Translations under genes and position numbers: made by a program
Shown: piece after piece, positions 16,852-24,088 of the stretch
How the letters are laid out: every line of letters starts with the position of its first letter
How positions within the stretch are numbered: the stretch's first letter is position 1
Source: Gammaproteobacteria bacterium
GTDB taxonomy: Bacteria; Pseudomonadota; Gammaproteobacteria; Ga0077536
Assembly (NCBI GenBank): GCA_019747795.1
Contig: JAIEQK010000060.1
Coordinates: 1 to 41,131, forward strand
Length of the DNA: 41,131 nucleotides
Direction: 5' to 3'
The notes under the pieces: generated by a model
The model's input: the letters and a program-made list of their open reading frames with translations, nothing else
What the model was told of the DNA's origin: nothing
Databases searched by the model: none

Positions 16852-17253
16852 ATGAAGCACACGGGTGGTTGTCATTGTGGGGCGGTTCGTTACGAGTTGG
16901 CGGGCGAGCCGCGGGTGGTGGCGCTCTGTCACTGCGCCGACTGCCGACGCAGCGCCGGCGCGCCCTGTGTCGCATGGGCGATGTACGACGAGGCGGCGCT
17001 GACCATCACGCGGGGCGATGTCCGCAATTTCAACTCCTCGGGCGCGGTACAGCGGGCTTTCTGCGCGACCTGCGGCACCGGCCTGTTCTACCGCAACGAG
17101 CCCGTACTGCCGGGTGTCGTCGACGTGCAGGCCGCGACCCTGGACGATCCCGAGGCCCTGCCGCCCGCCATCCAGATCCAGACCGCCGAGCGGCTCGCCT
17201 GGGTGGCGCACATGCACACATTGCCGGGGTTCGAGAGGTTTCCGGGCGTGTGA
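16852..17253 (+). CDS. GFA family protein (CENP-V fold), copy 3
   Basis: 133 residues from ATG 16852, with GGAGA upstream. Zinc cysteines: C7HC9G, C26HC28xxC31R and FC71xxC74G. Although adjacent, copies 2 and 3 differ in most positions: this one resembles copy 1 more at the N-terminus (HTGGCHCGxVRYE) than copy 2. They therefore look like separate acquisitions or an old duplication, not a recent tandem one. The C-terminus keeps the IQIQTAERLAWVAHMHTLPGFERFP tail. Confidence 0.88.
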   Translation: MKHTGGCHCGAVRYELAGEPRVVALCHCADCRRSAGAPCVAWAMYDEAALTITRGDVRNFNSSGAVQRAFCATCGTGLFYRNEPVLPGVVDVQAATLDDPEALPPAIQIQTAERLAWVAHMHTLPGFERFPGV

Positions 17254-17275
17254 GGCCTGGGGGCGTTGCCAAGTC

Positions 17276-17352
17276 CCGTCATTCCTGCGGAAGCAGGAAT
17301 CCATGGGCTTCGCCGGCTGCCGATGGACCCTCGCTTTCGCGATGAGTGACGG
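17276..17352 (+). repeat. Composite palindromic repeat, unit A1
   Basis: About 77 bp between genes. Left hairpin ATTCCTGC-GGAA-GCAGGAAT (17281-17300); then CCATGGGCTTCG; then CGATGGACC and a weaker second hairpin TCGC-TTTC-GCGA; ends in GTGACGG, the complement of the opening CCGTCA. The whole unit therefore has dyad symmetry, as in REP/BIME elements moved by RAYT transposases. Five related units occur in this window. Confidence 0.8.
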
Positions 17353-17401
17353 TGTGGCAGGAGACGGCGAAGACCGTCAGGCGCCCAAGGCCCGGTACAA
17401 C

Positions 17402-17477
17402 CCGTCATTCCCGCGCGAGCGGGAATCCATGGGCTTCGCCTTTCGCCGATGGACTCTCGCCTCAGCGACGCGTGACC
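17402..17477 (+). repeat. Composite palindromic repeat, unit A2
   Basis: Same orientation as A1 and 50 bp after it. Left hairpin ATTCCCGC-GCGA-GCGGGAAT (17407-17426), so the stem pair that is T-A in A1 is C-G here. The right half (CGATGGACTCTCGCC...GTGACCG) has lost most of its second stem. Confidence 0.78.
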
Positions 17478-17490
17478 GTGCAGCGCGCCG

Positions 17491-17640
17491 TCACATGGAT
17501 CGCTGAAGCGTGCCCGGCAGGCGGAAGCTGCCGATGCCGTGGTCCGGGTTACCGGGTTGGAAGCTGTTGCCTAGGGCGAACAGCCGGTAGCCGCCATTCA
17601 GCGTCGGCCCTGACAAGGAGAGGGTGAGTCGCGAAGCGGA
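17491..17640 (-). pseudogene. Possible orphan C-terminal coding tail
   Basis: Within the 514-bp gap between the third GFA gene and the nucleotidyltransferase-like gene, one minus-strand frame reads as plausible protein (LSGPTLNGGYRLFALGNSF, then DHGIGSFRLPGTLQRSM) and ends at a TGA at 17491-17493. Upstream the frame turns to low-quality sequence and no start is evident. It may be the remains of a larger secreted protein. I do not recognise the family and the call is weak. Confidence 0.25.
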
Positions 17641-17767
17641 GCCGGCGACCGCTGGCCCGCATCGTCCAGATGGGCGATGTCGCCTGCGATCCGTGACGCG
17701 CCGCTGGGCTGCGTCCCGCCCCCGGCTGGTCGATAATCGCCCCTCATCCCACATACCGAACGGCGCC

Positions 17768-18253
17768 ATGTCTCCCTTGACCCCGGCCCATGACGAAGCA
17801 CTCACCATACTGCTCGATCTGTTCGAATCGCGCGGGCTCTGGTATCGCGCCACCGGCGGCCTGGCGGGCAATGTCCACGGCTCGGTCTGGCCGCTGCATG
17901 ACATCGACCTCGACTATCGCCGCGAGGACTGGCCGGACATCGCCGCAGGGCTCGGCGCCGCGCTGGTATCGCCACCCACGCGCTACGAGGACGAGGAGTT
18001 CCGCCTGGTCATGGCCGTCGCGCACATCGCGGGCGTGCAGGTGGAATTCTGCCAACTCGAGGACTGCGCGGTGGCCGGGCCCCATGGCTGGGTGGCGCAG
18101 GATACGGATCTCGCCCGCCGCGAGCGTCGCGCCTTCCAGGGCCGCGCGCTGTGGGCCCTGCCGCTCGCAGATCTCATCGCCTACAAGACTCTCCTTGGTC
18201 GCGAGGCGGATCTCCGCGATTTGCGTCGGCTTAAGGCGCACGGCGCGGTGTAG
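17768..18253 (+). CDS. Nucleotidyltransferase-fold protein, unknown substrate
   Basis: 161 residues from ATG 17768. The N-terminal half shows GLWYRATGGLAGNVHGSVWPLHDIDLDYR. The ATGGLA...HDIDLD arrangement is the GS...DxD core of pol-beta-type nucleotidyltransferases (the acidic pair would bind magnesium). VEFCQLEDCAV and ADLIAYKTLLGREADLRDLRRL near the C-terminus match stand-alone nucleotidyltransferases of the MazE/AbiEii-like or aminoglycoside-adenylyl type. GATAAT at 17732-17737 could be a -10 element. No toxin-antitoxin partner is next to it. Confidence 0.72.
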   Translation: MSPLTPAHDEALTILLDLFESRGLWYRATGGLAGNVHGSVWPLHDIDLDYRREDWPDIAAGLGAALVSPPTRYEDEEFRLVMAVAHIAGVQVEFCQLEDCAVAGPHGWVAQDTDLARRERRAFQGRALWALPLADLIAYKTLLGREADLRDLRRLKAHGAV

Positions 18254-18423
18254 TCGCCAGGCCCGCGCGGCGGGCACGTCGCGCGCGATGCGAAGATTCG
18301 CTTGGCGCGTCGAAGTGGGGCCCTCGTGCGACTCCCGACAACAGAGGGGCGTCGTCAAGCGACTGATTTGTCGATAAAAAAGACCGCCTTATTCGCGCCG
18401 TTCAACGGGCTGCACTAGCATCC

Positions 18424-18876
18424 ATGCCGGTGCGGAAGCGAGGAAGCGACCCGATGGCGACGCGTAGACCCCGAAAGACCTGGAAGGAGAAACTCGCGAT
18501 CGAGAAGGCGCCCAAGCGCGTGCGACTCGAGGCGGACTTCGCCGGCGTGCCGGCGGGCGCATGGCTCTTCGTCGGCACCCCGCGCCTCATCGATGATTAC
18601 GTGCGCGGCATTCCCGCCGGCCAGACGCGCAGCATCGAACGACTGCGTCGCGAACTCGCGCGTCGGCATCGCTGCGACGCGACCTGTCCAGTCAGCACCG
18701 CCATCTTCCTGCGCCTGGTGGCGGAGGCGGCCTGGGAAGACATCGTCGCGGGCGCGCCGCTGGACACTGTCACGCCGTTCTGGCGGGTGGTCGAGCCGGG
18801 CTCGTCCCTCGCGCGCAAGCTGCCGATGGACGACCACTGGCTGTTGGCGCAGCGCGAAGGCGAACGAAGCGGATGA
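18424..18876 (+). CDS. MGMT-like (alkyltransferase-fold) protein
   Basis: 150 residues; ATG 18454 would also fit. A region resembling MGMT-family proteins of the type lacking a PCHR active site runs from GTPRLIDDYVRGIPAGQTRSI to CPVSTAIFLRLVAEAAWEDI and TPFWRVV. The cysteine in CPVST and the TPFWRVV segment follow the pattern of a family annotated as MGMT or methylated-DNA-cysteine methyltransferase-like. The function is unproven; it may act on or bind alkylated DNA. The basic N-terminus (RRPRKTWKEKLAIEKAPKR) could bind nucleic acid. It is followed by a promoter and the molybdoprotein gene. Confidence 0.66.
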   Translation: MPVRKRGSDPMATRRPRKTWKEKLAIEKAPKRVRLEADFAGVPAGAWLFVGTPRLIDDYVRGIPAGQTRSIERLRRELARRHRCDATCPVSTAIFLRLVAEAAWEDIVAGAPLDTVTPFWRVVEPGSSLARKLPMDDHWLLAQREGERSG

Positions 18877-18895
18877 ACGCGGTCGCGCGTCGCAC

Positions 18896-18924
18896 CTGAC
18901 GTGAGGCACGACGCTCGCTATAGT
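18896..18924 (+). promoter_or_regulatory. Promoter of the 18984 molybdoprotein gene
   Basis: CTGACG (18896-18901, four of six to consensus) and TATAGT (18919-18924, five of six) are separated by exactly 17 bp, 60 bp upstream of the ATG. It is the best sigma-70-type promoter I can find in the window by eye. Confidence 0.5.
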
Positions 18925-18983
18925 CGCCACGGCGCCCACGCTCTTCGTCCGCGTCTCCTCCATACGCATCGCCGAGCAAAGTC

Positions 18984-19691
18984 ATGACGTCCGACTCACC
19001 CTTGCCACCCGGGCAGCAGCTGCGCAGCAGCTTCGAGCGATTCGGTCTCGGCCGCTTCGCGAACAAGTTTCCGGCCGATGCGCGGCACGCGAGGTTTCAG
19101 CTCGGCGGAGATGTCGCCACGTCCCTCGTGGTGGACGAGCAGCTGCGTGCGCTGCCGCGCGTGAGCCAGCGCTCGGATTTCCACTGCGTGACGACCTGGT
19201 CGGTGCAGGGTCTCGAGTGGCAGGGCTTTCGCTTCGCCGACTTCTATGCGCGCATCGTCGAGCCCCTCGCGAGGCCGAAGCCGGGCGCCGACTTCGTGGT
19301 GCTGAAAGGGCAGGACGGGTATCGCACGTGCATGTACCTGCCCGACCTGCTGCATGACGATGTGCTGCTGGCCGACACGCTGAACGGCGCGCCGCTCGAC
19401 ATCGCCCATGGGGCGCCGCTCCGCCTGGTCGCGCCGGCTCACTACGGCTACAAGAACATGAAGCACCTGGCTGCCATCGAGTTCCGCGTCGGTCGGGGTG
19501 ACTACCGGTTTCCCTTTCCGTACCCGGGGCTGATGGACCATCCGCGCGCGCGGGTCGCGTTGGAAGAGCGCGTGCGCTACCTGCCGGCGGCCTGGGTGCG
19601 GCCGCTCTATCGCATGCTGATCCCGGTGGTGATTGGCAAGTCGCGGCGCGCGCTCGCGCGCCATCTCGCGCAAGACAACGCCGCGCGCTGA
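18984..19691 (+). CDS. Molybdopterin-dependent oxidoreductase, single-domain YedY/MsrP-like
   Basis: 235 residues, a sulfite-oxidase fold without the dimerisation domain. Molybdenum-ligand cysteine in FHCVTTWSVQGLEWQGF (C68), then VVLKGQDGYRTCMYLPDL, LNGAPLDIAHGAPLRLVAP and HYGYKNMKHLAAIEF, the cofactor-binding block. This arrangement is that of the short cytoplasmic or periplasmic SOX-fold proteins such as YedY/MsrP, which reduce oxidised methionine, but no twin-arginine signal is present. A conserved C-terminal tail PYPGLMDHPRARVALEERVRYLPAAW suggests membrane or partner contact. It is the second such gene in this window. Confidence 0.86.
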   Translation: MTSDSPLPPGQQLRSSFERFGLGRFANKFPADARHARFQLGGDVATSLVVDEQLRALPRVSQRSDFHCVTTWSVQGLEWQGFRFADFYARIVEPLARPKPGADFVVLKGQDGYRTCMYLPDLLHDDVLLADTLNGAPLDIAHGAPLRLVAPAHYGYKNMKHLAAIEFRVGRGDYRFPFPYPGLMDHPRARVALEERVRYLPAAWVRPLYRMLIPVVIGKSRRALARHLAQDNAAR

Positions 19692-19775
19692 TCCAGATTA
19701 CCTGTATGGCACGCTGACATCGGCGCGCGGCGGTGCGGTGTATGCTGGCCATCCGCTTTCGGAGTGGAACCCGCC

Positions 19776-20297
19776 ATGACTGCCAGTCTGCTCGTCGCCG
19801 CCGTGCAAACCTTCGACAGTCGTCTCGCGACGCTCGCGCACCTGCTGGACATGGGCGCCGCGCACTGCGCGGCCGAAGGCGATGCGCTGCTCGCGCGACG
19901 GCTCGCGCCGGACATGCTGCCGCTCGGCACCCAGGTAGCCTTCACCTGCAACCAGCCGCACAACTTCTGTCGCTGGCTGGCGGGCGAGGCGCCGCGCGAT
20001 CTCGACCCCGCGCTGCAGACGCTCGCCGCGGCGCGCGCCTGCCTCGACGCCACCCGCGCCGCGCTCGGCGCCGCGCGACTCGACGAGTCGTTGCTGGACG
20101 CGCCGTTCACGCTCGAACTCGGCAACGGTCTCTTCGCCGAACTGAGCGGTCGCCAGTACCTGGACGACTTCCTCTCGCCGAACTTCTATTTCCACCTCGT
20201 CACCGCCTACGCCGTGCTGCGCGCGGCCGGCGTGCCGCTTGGCAAGCGCGACTACATGTCGCACCTGCTGCCGTTGGTGCGCCAGCGCAGCGACTGA
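19776..20297 (+). CDS. DUF1993 family protein
   Basis: 173 residues from ATG 19776. The DUF1993 pattern is complete: LLDMGAAHCAAEGDALLARRLAPDMLPL, QVAFTCNQPHNFCRWLAG, LYARLDATRAAL-like helix, and YLDDFLSPNFYFHLVTAYAVLRAAGVPLGKRDYMSH near the end. The fold is related to DinB four-helix bundles, several of which use His residues to bind metal (here HNFCRW and HLVTAY). Function unknown; DinB-type proteins often act with thiols. It precedes the DUF3806 gene by only 11 bp. Confidence 0.88.
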   Translation: MTASLLVAAVQTFDSRLATLAHLLDMGAAHCAAEGDALLARRLAPDMLPLGTQVAFTCNQPHNFCRWLAGEAPRDLDPALQTLAAARACLDATRAALGAARLDESLLDAPFTLELGNGLFAELSGRQYLDDFLSPNFYFHLVTAYAVLRAAGVPLGKRDYMSHLLPLVRQRSD

Positions 20298-20308
20298 GCA
20301 TCGACGCC

Positions 20309-20743
20309 GTGCCGCAGCTCATCGAAGCGCCTGACGCCGCAGACATCGACCGCATCGCGCGCCTGCTGCTGCATGCCGAGCAGCTCACGCGCGAGATCGC
20401 CGGTGAGCCGCTCACCGGGGGGCTTTCCGATCTGCCGCTGCTGCAGCGCCTGCTGGCCGACGCGCGCCTGGCGAGGGATCAGACCGTGGCGCTGCAGGCG
20501 CTCGGCCTAGCCTTAGGCAAAGTGTTCGTGCAGAACGAGACAGGCTACGACTGGTGGATGGTGGAGGACGAGCACGGCCGCGATCCCGCCGTGCGTTTCG
20601 GCCAGACTTCGCTGCTGTTCTTCCCGCAGACCATGATCTCCAAGCGCGTGGAACAAGGACACCGGGTCGACGTCGCGGAGATGTATACGGGCTTGCGCGC
20701 GCAACTCGAGGCGCTGCGCGCCGAACTCTTTCCGGAAACCTGA
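20309..20743 (+). CDS. DUF3806 family protein
   Basis: 144 residues from GTG 20309. The DUF3806 block is clear: ALGLALGKVFVQNETGYDWWMVEDEHGRDPAVRFGQTSLLFFPQTMISKRVEQGHRVDVAEM. The WMVEDEHGRDPA core is diagnostic. It seems cytoplasmic and is helical at both ends. The function is not known to me; members often neighbour other small hypothetical proteins. The upstream DUF1993 gene ends 11 bp away, so the two may be coupled. Confidence 0.83.
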   Translation: MPQLIEAPDAADIDRIARLLLHAEQLTREIAGEPLTGGLSDLPLLQRLLADARLARDQTVALQALGLALGKVFVQNETGYDWWMVEDEHGRDPAVRFGQTSLLFFPQTMISKRVEQGHRVDVAEMYTGLRAQLEALRAELFPET

Positions 20744-20764
20744 GCAGCGCGCCCTCTGCGACAC

Positions 20765-21391
20765 TCAGCGCTCGCCGAAGTACGCCGCGGCTTCCTCGTC
20801 CGACAGCTCTTCGACTTCGATGCCGTCCACCTTGATCGGCGGCGCCGGCCGGTCCGGCGCGGGCCCGCTACCCATGAGTTTCCTCAACAGGTCGCCGTAG
20901 TGTCGCGCGGCGCGCGGGCTCGCGAACTCCACCAGCATCACCGGCAGGCTGTTCGGCATACGCGGCAAGGGCATCAGCAGCACGAAGGGCACCGCGCCGG
21001 TCTTGGCGAGGATGCTGCGAAAAATCGCGTAGTAGCTGCCCGTCAGCGCGTAGTCCTCGTCGCGTCCGAGCTGCTCGAGATTGCGCGCCAGGGGCGCGGC
21101 GGCGATGCGCCGCCGCAGCCGCCAGTCGGGATCGCTCGGACCGTAGTCATCGAAGCGCTTCCCGTAAAAGGTCAGGCTCTTCTGCCAGCGGGCGTCGAGG
21201 CGCACGTCCGGCGGGCCGACGCGGCCGATCGCCCGCGCGCGGCTTGGTCCGACGACGCCCAGCGGACTCAAGGAGGGGTGGTTGGGCTCGTCGTTCACCT
21301 GGGCGATGAGAAAGCCCTGGTCCTTAGGCGAGAGCAGCAAGGTCCGTGCAAGTCCCAGGGGAAGCAGCGAGCGCGTGACCTGGTGCAGCAT
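20765..21391 (-). CDS. Hypothetical protein
   Basis: 208 residues from ATG 21391 (an earlier ATG at 21460 adds an unlikely basic stretch). Predicted mixed alpha/beta. PKDQGFLIAQVNDEPNHPSLSPLGVVGPSRARAIGR begins a globular region, then YYAIFRSILAKTGAVPFVLLMPLPRMPNSLPVMLVEFASPRAARHY, and an acidic C-terminus VDGIEVEELSDEEAAAYFGER. No signal peptide is evident. I cannot assign a family. It converges on the DUF3806 gene and is divergent from the 6-oxocamphor-hydrolase-like gene. Confidence 0.66.
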   Translation of the reverse strand: MLHQVTRSLLPLGLARTLLLSPKDQGFLIAQVNDEPNHPSLSPLGVVGPSRARAIGRVGPPDVRLDARWQKSLTFYGKRFDDYGPSDPDWRLRRRIAAAPLARNLEQLGRDEDYALTGSYYAIFRSILAKTGAVPFVLLMPLPRMPNSLPVMLVEFASPRAARHYGDLLRKLMGSGPAPDRPAPPIKVDGIEVEELSDEEAAAYFGER

Positions 21392-21534
21392 GGGCGCGCG
21401 TCTCGGTTCTGTGGATGCCGGGCTTAGCGGCCAGCACCGCGCGCGCTTGAGCCCGGGCATGCGCTTGCCGACGGCTCGGCGCGCATGTCACGGTGGTGTC
21501 GCGCGCGCCGCGCACCAGCCCTTCGGAGGTTCCC

Positions 21535-22308
21535 ATGACTCGCTTCGACGACTATGCGAACAAGTATCGCCACCTGCGCATGACGCGCGAGAACGGCATT
21601 CTCGAGGTCACCATGCACAGCGACGGCCGGACGCTGCGCTGGGGCGGTGGACCCCACGGCGAGTTCGGCAACGCCTTTCGCGACATCGCCGCCGACCGCG
21701 ACAACCGCGTGGTGATCCTGACCGGCACCGGCGAGGCCTTCATCGAGCCGGTGGACACCAGCAACGTCGGGCGCCGGCTGCCCACCACCAGCATGTCGCC
21801 GCAGACCTGGGACGAGATCTACTGGAACGCGAAACAGCTGCTGATGAACCTGCTGGAGATCGAAGTGCCGATGATCGCGGCGATCAACGGCCCGGTGAAC
21901 ATCCACGCCGAGCTCGGTGTGCTGTGCGACATCGTGCTGGCCGCCGAGCATGCCTCCTTCCAGGACGCACCGCATTTTCCCAACGGCCTCGTGCCGGGCG
22001 ACGGCGTGCACGTGATCTGGCCGCTGGTGCTCGGCATCAACCGCGGGCGCTACTTCCTGCTCACCGGCCAGACGCTCTCCGCGCGGCAGGCGCAGGACAT
22101 GGGCGTGGTGAACGAGGTCCTGCCACGCGACGCGCTGCTGCCGCGCGCGCGGGAACTCGCCGCGCAGCTCGTCACCCAGCCGCCCCTGACGCTGCGCTAC
22201 GCGCGCGTGCTGCTCACCCAGCGATTGAAGCAGCTGATGCTCGATCAGCTCGGGCCGGGACTCGCGTTGCAGGGCCTGGGCGCGAACGCCTACTGGCCGC
22301 CCGCCTGA
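21535..22308 (+). CDS. 6-oxocamphor hydrolase-like beta-diketone hydrolase (crotonase fold)
   Basis: 257 residues, the same length as Rhodococcus 6-oxocamphor hydrolase (OCH), with GGAGGT (21525-21530) before the ATG. The match is family-level across the whole chain: VVILTGTGEAFIEPVD, IEVPMIAAINGPVNIHAELGVLCDIVLAAEHASF and QDAPHFPNGLVPGDGVHV. H147 and D156, nine residues apart in PHFPNGLVPGD, align with OCH His145 and Asp154, its catalytic pair. Ordinary enoyl-CoA hydratases have different residues there. OCH cleaves the C-C bond of a bicyclic 1,3-diketone in camphor degradation. No other camphor gene is nearby, so the natural substrate may be another cyclic diketone. Confidence 0.86.
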   Translation: MTRFDDYANKYRHLRMTRENGILEVTMHSDGRTLRWGGGPHGEFGNAFRDIAADRDNRVVILTGTGEAFIEPVDTSNVGRRLPTTSMSPQTWDEIYWNAKQLLMNLLEIEVPMIAAINGPVNIHAELGVLCDIVLAAEHASFQDAPHFPNGLVPGDGVHVIWPLVLGINRGRYFLLTGQTLSARQAQDMGVVNEVLPRDALLPRARELAAQLVTQPPLTLRYARVLLTQRLKQLMLDQLGPGLALQGLGANAYWPPA

Positions 22309-22333
22309 GGGCCTACCGGGCGCGACCTCGGGC

Positions 22334-22603
22334 TCAGGCCGAGGCCGCCCACCACAGGCCGAAGATCGCGGCTGAGCAGACCAGCGTCCAGCCGTAGAGA
22401 TAACGGCGGATGCCGGCCGGCGCGCGATCGATGTCCATGAAGCGCACCAGGATCACCACTATCTTGGCCGCCGCGATGCCGACGATGGCAGCGATCGCGA
22501 TGTGACGTTCCGCGGAGAACTCCGCCGCCACGAAGCTCAAGCCAGAAATGAGCAGGAGCAGCAGCCACGCGTTCCGCGGCGCGGCGGAGTCGTTTCCGAT
22601 CAT
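22334..22603 (-). CDS. Cytochrome c oxidase subunit IV-like small membrane protein
   Basis: 89 residues from ATG 22603, whose ATGA overlaps the stop of the upstream subunit III-like gene. Three hydrophobic segments (AWLLLLLISGLSFVAAEF, HIAIAAIVGIAAAKIVVILVRFM, YGWTLVCSAAIFGLWW) match prokaryotic heme-copper oxidase subunit IV. The typical AKxxLVxxxFM-like central helix is visible as AAKIVVILVRFMDI. A longer open frame upstream is a shadow of the neighbouring gene. It is last in a three-gene operon without subunits I and II. NorF-like accessory use is an alternative. Confidence 0.75.
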   Translation of the reverse strand: MIGNDSAAPRNAWLLLLLISGLSFVAAEFSAERHIAIAAIVGIAAAKIVVILVRFMDIDRAPAGIRRYLYGWTLVCSAAIFGLWWAASA

Positions 22604-23199
22604 CGGGCACCAACGAGGTAGAGCAGGGAGAAGATGAAGATCCAGAGCAGGTCCACCATGTGCCAGTACAGGCTGCCGCCCTCCAGCCACTTGCGGTAGC
22701 TGGCGTGGGCCTGGTCCGGCGGGGCGTAGGGATGTGGACCCTGCGCCAGCACGCCGAGGATCACCATGCCCACCAGGTAGTGCACGAAGTGTATGCCCGT
22801 CAGCGCGTAGTAGAAGGTGAAGAACTCGTTGGTCGAGACCGTGACGCCGGACGAGAGCTTCTCGTAGTACTCGTAGCCCTTCACCAGGCCGAAGCAGGCC
22901 GCCACCGCCATGCCCCAGGCGATGAGCTTCTTCGCCTGCGCGAAGTCGCCCTGGCGCCCGACCACGTTCGCCCACGCCACCAGCCAGCTCGAGGTGATGA
23001 GGATGCAGGCGTTCAGGAAGCCGAGCGCGGTATAGAGCTGCTGGGAGGAATGGTCGAACAGCGCCGGCTGGCCCAGTCTCTGGGCCATGAAGACCACGAA
23101 GAACAGGCCGAAGCTGCTGCAGTCGAGCGCAATGAAGATCCAGATGGCGGGCGCGCGCTCCCGGGGCGCGCCCGCCGCGGCGAGCTCAGCGGCTGGCAT
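22600..23199 (-). CDS. Cytochrome c oxidase subunit III / NorE-like protein
   Basis: 199 residues with five membrane segments, as in short bacterial subunit III and NorE. Diagnostic segments: ERAPAIWIFIALDCSSFGLFFVVFM at the N-terminus, LNACILITSSWLVAWA, FTFYYALTGIHFVHYLVGMVIL (with the conserved TGIHxxH motif) and SLYWHMVDLLWIFIFSLLYL (the YWHxVDxxWxxIFxxxYL signature). These are full family hallmarks, yet no subunit I or II is present. Its start lies inside the upstream gene and its stop inside the next, so the three products are made together. Confidence 0.85.
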   Translation of the reverse strand: MPAAELAAAGAPRERAPAIWIFIALDCSSFGLFFVVFMAQRLGQPALFDHSSQQLYTALGFLNACILITSSWLVAWANVVGRQGDFAQAKKLIAWGMAVAACFGLVKGYEYYEKLSSGVTVSTNEFFTFYYALTGIHFVHYLVGMVILGVLAQGPHPYAPPDQAHASYRKWLEGGSLYWHMVDLLWIFIFSLLYLVGAR

Positions 23200-23914
23200 G
23201 ACCGGTGTAGTGCTCCTGCTCCAGTCGACCGATGGCCTTCAGGATGAAGATGTCTAGGACCAGCCACATCACGAAGAAGAGCGAGAACTCGACGAAGTAG
23301 TTGATGAGCCCGCTGCGCGAGAACGGCCCGCCGAACACCAGCGGCATCATGGTCAGCACCGCGAAGCTGACCACCACGAACATCGAGAACCACGCGGCCC
23401 AGGCCGGAATGAGCGGTCGCTCGCGCTTGTCCTGCAAGACGCAGATGCCGAAGGCGACCAGCTGCATGGTGGTCAAGGAGTAGGCCATGTCGAAGAACAT
23501 CCAGCCGAAGTCGTACATGATCTGGAGCGTCTTCGGCTCCATCACCTCCGGCCGGTAGGCGACCGCGAGCCACACCGAGCAGGGCAGCACGAACACAATC
23601 GTGGTGAACGCCGCGCCGACCAGCTGCAGCAGGGACAGGATGGAGTTCGAGCCGTTCTCCTTCTCGATGGCGCGCATCACCACCCAGATGGCCACGCCCC
23701 AGGTGAACCACATTACCGAAATAGGCATCTGCACGATCATGCCGATGCGGATGAGGCTTGCGTGTTCGCGGATCTGCGCTGCGAACTCGTCCGCGCTCAA
23801 TTCCGCCGAATAGGGCGGCACGTTCTGCCCGAGAATGGCCCAGAAGATGATGGTGCCGGCGAGCATGAACACGCCGGTCCACGCCAGCGCCTTGGCGTAG
23901 CGATATGGATTCAT
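23186..23914 (-). CDS. Six-helix membrane protein upstream of subunit III, unknown
   Basis: 242 residues from ATG 23914 (ATG 23962 would add 16 residues). Six hydrophobic segments: WTGVFMLAGTIIFWAILG; MIVQMPISVMWFTWGVAIWVV; ILSLLQLVGAAFTTIVFVLP; WMFFDMAYSLTTMQLVAFGICV; AAWFSMFVVVSFAVLTMMPL; YFVEFSLFFVMWLVLDIFIL. Only two histidines are present (EHAS in a loop and one near the C-terminus), so it is unlikely to bind haem through transmembrane His pairs. It is the first gene of the operon and overlaps subunit III by 14 bp. I cannot assign a family. Confidence 0.7.
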   Translation of the reverse strand: MNPYRYAKALAWTGVFMLAGTIIFWAILGQNVPPYSAELSADEFAAQIREHASLIRIGMIVQMPISVMWFTWGVAIWVVMRAIEKENGSNSILSLLQLVGAAFTTIVFVLPCSVWLAVAYRPEVMEPKTLQIMYDFGWMFFDMAYSLTTMQLVAFGICVLQDKRERPLIPAWAAWFSMFVVVSFAVLTMMPLVFGGPFSRSGLINYFVEFSLFFVMWLVLDIFILKAIGRLEQEHYTGHASR

Positions 23915-24088
23915 GATTTTTCCCTCCCCAGGGAACGGGGCAGGCGTCCCGCGTGGCGGCACTGTAGCGAAGTCGTTGGGCGGTGCCTACCCGGTCATTT
24001 CGGGGAGGGTAAGGCCACGCCGCGCGATTGCCCCGGGCGCGGGGCGCGTGCCAGCATGCGGCGCCAGTTCCCAAGCGAGCGCGCCGCC

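Noticed and set aside
18370-18400. A-rich run as an intrinsic terminator
   Set aside because: The AAAAAA run near 18376 has no preceding GC hairpin on either strand.
22604-22975. N-terminal extension of the subunit IV-like gene
   Set aside because: The longer frame is out of phase with and inside the subunit III-like gene; ATG 22603, overlapping that gene's stop, explains the family match.
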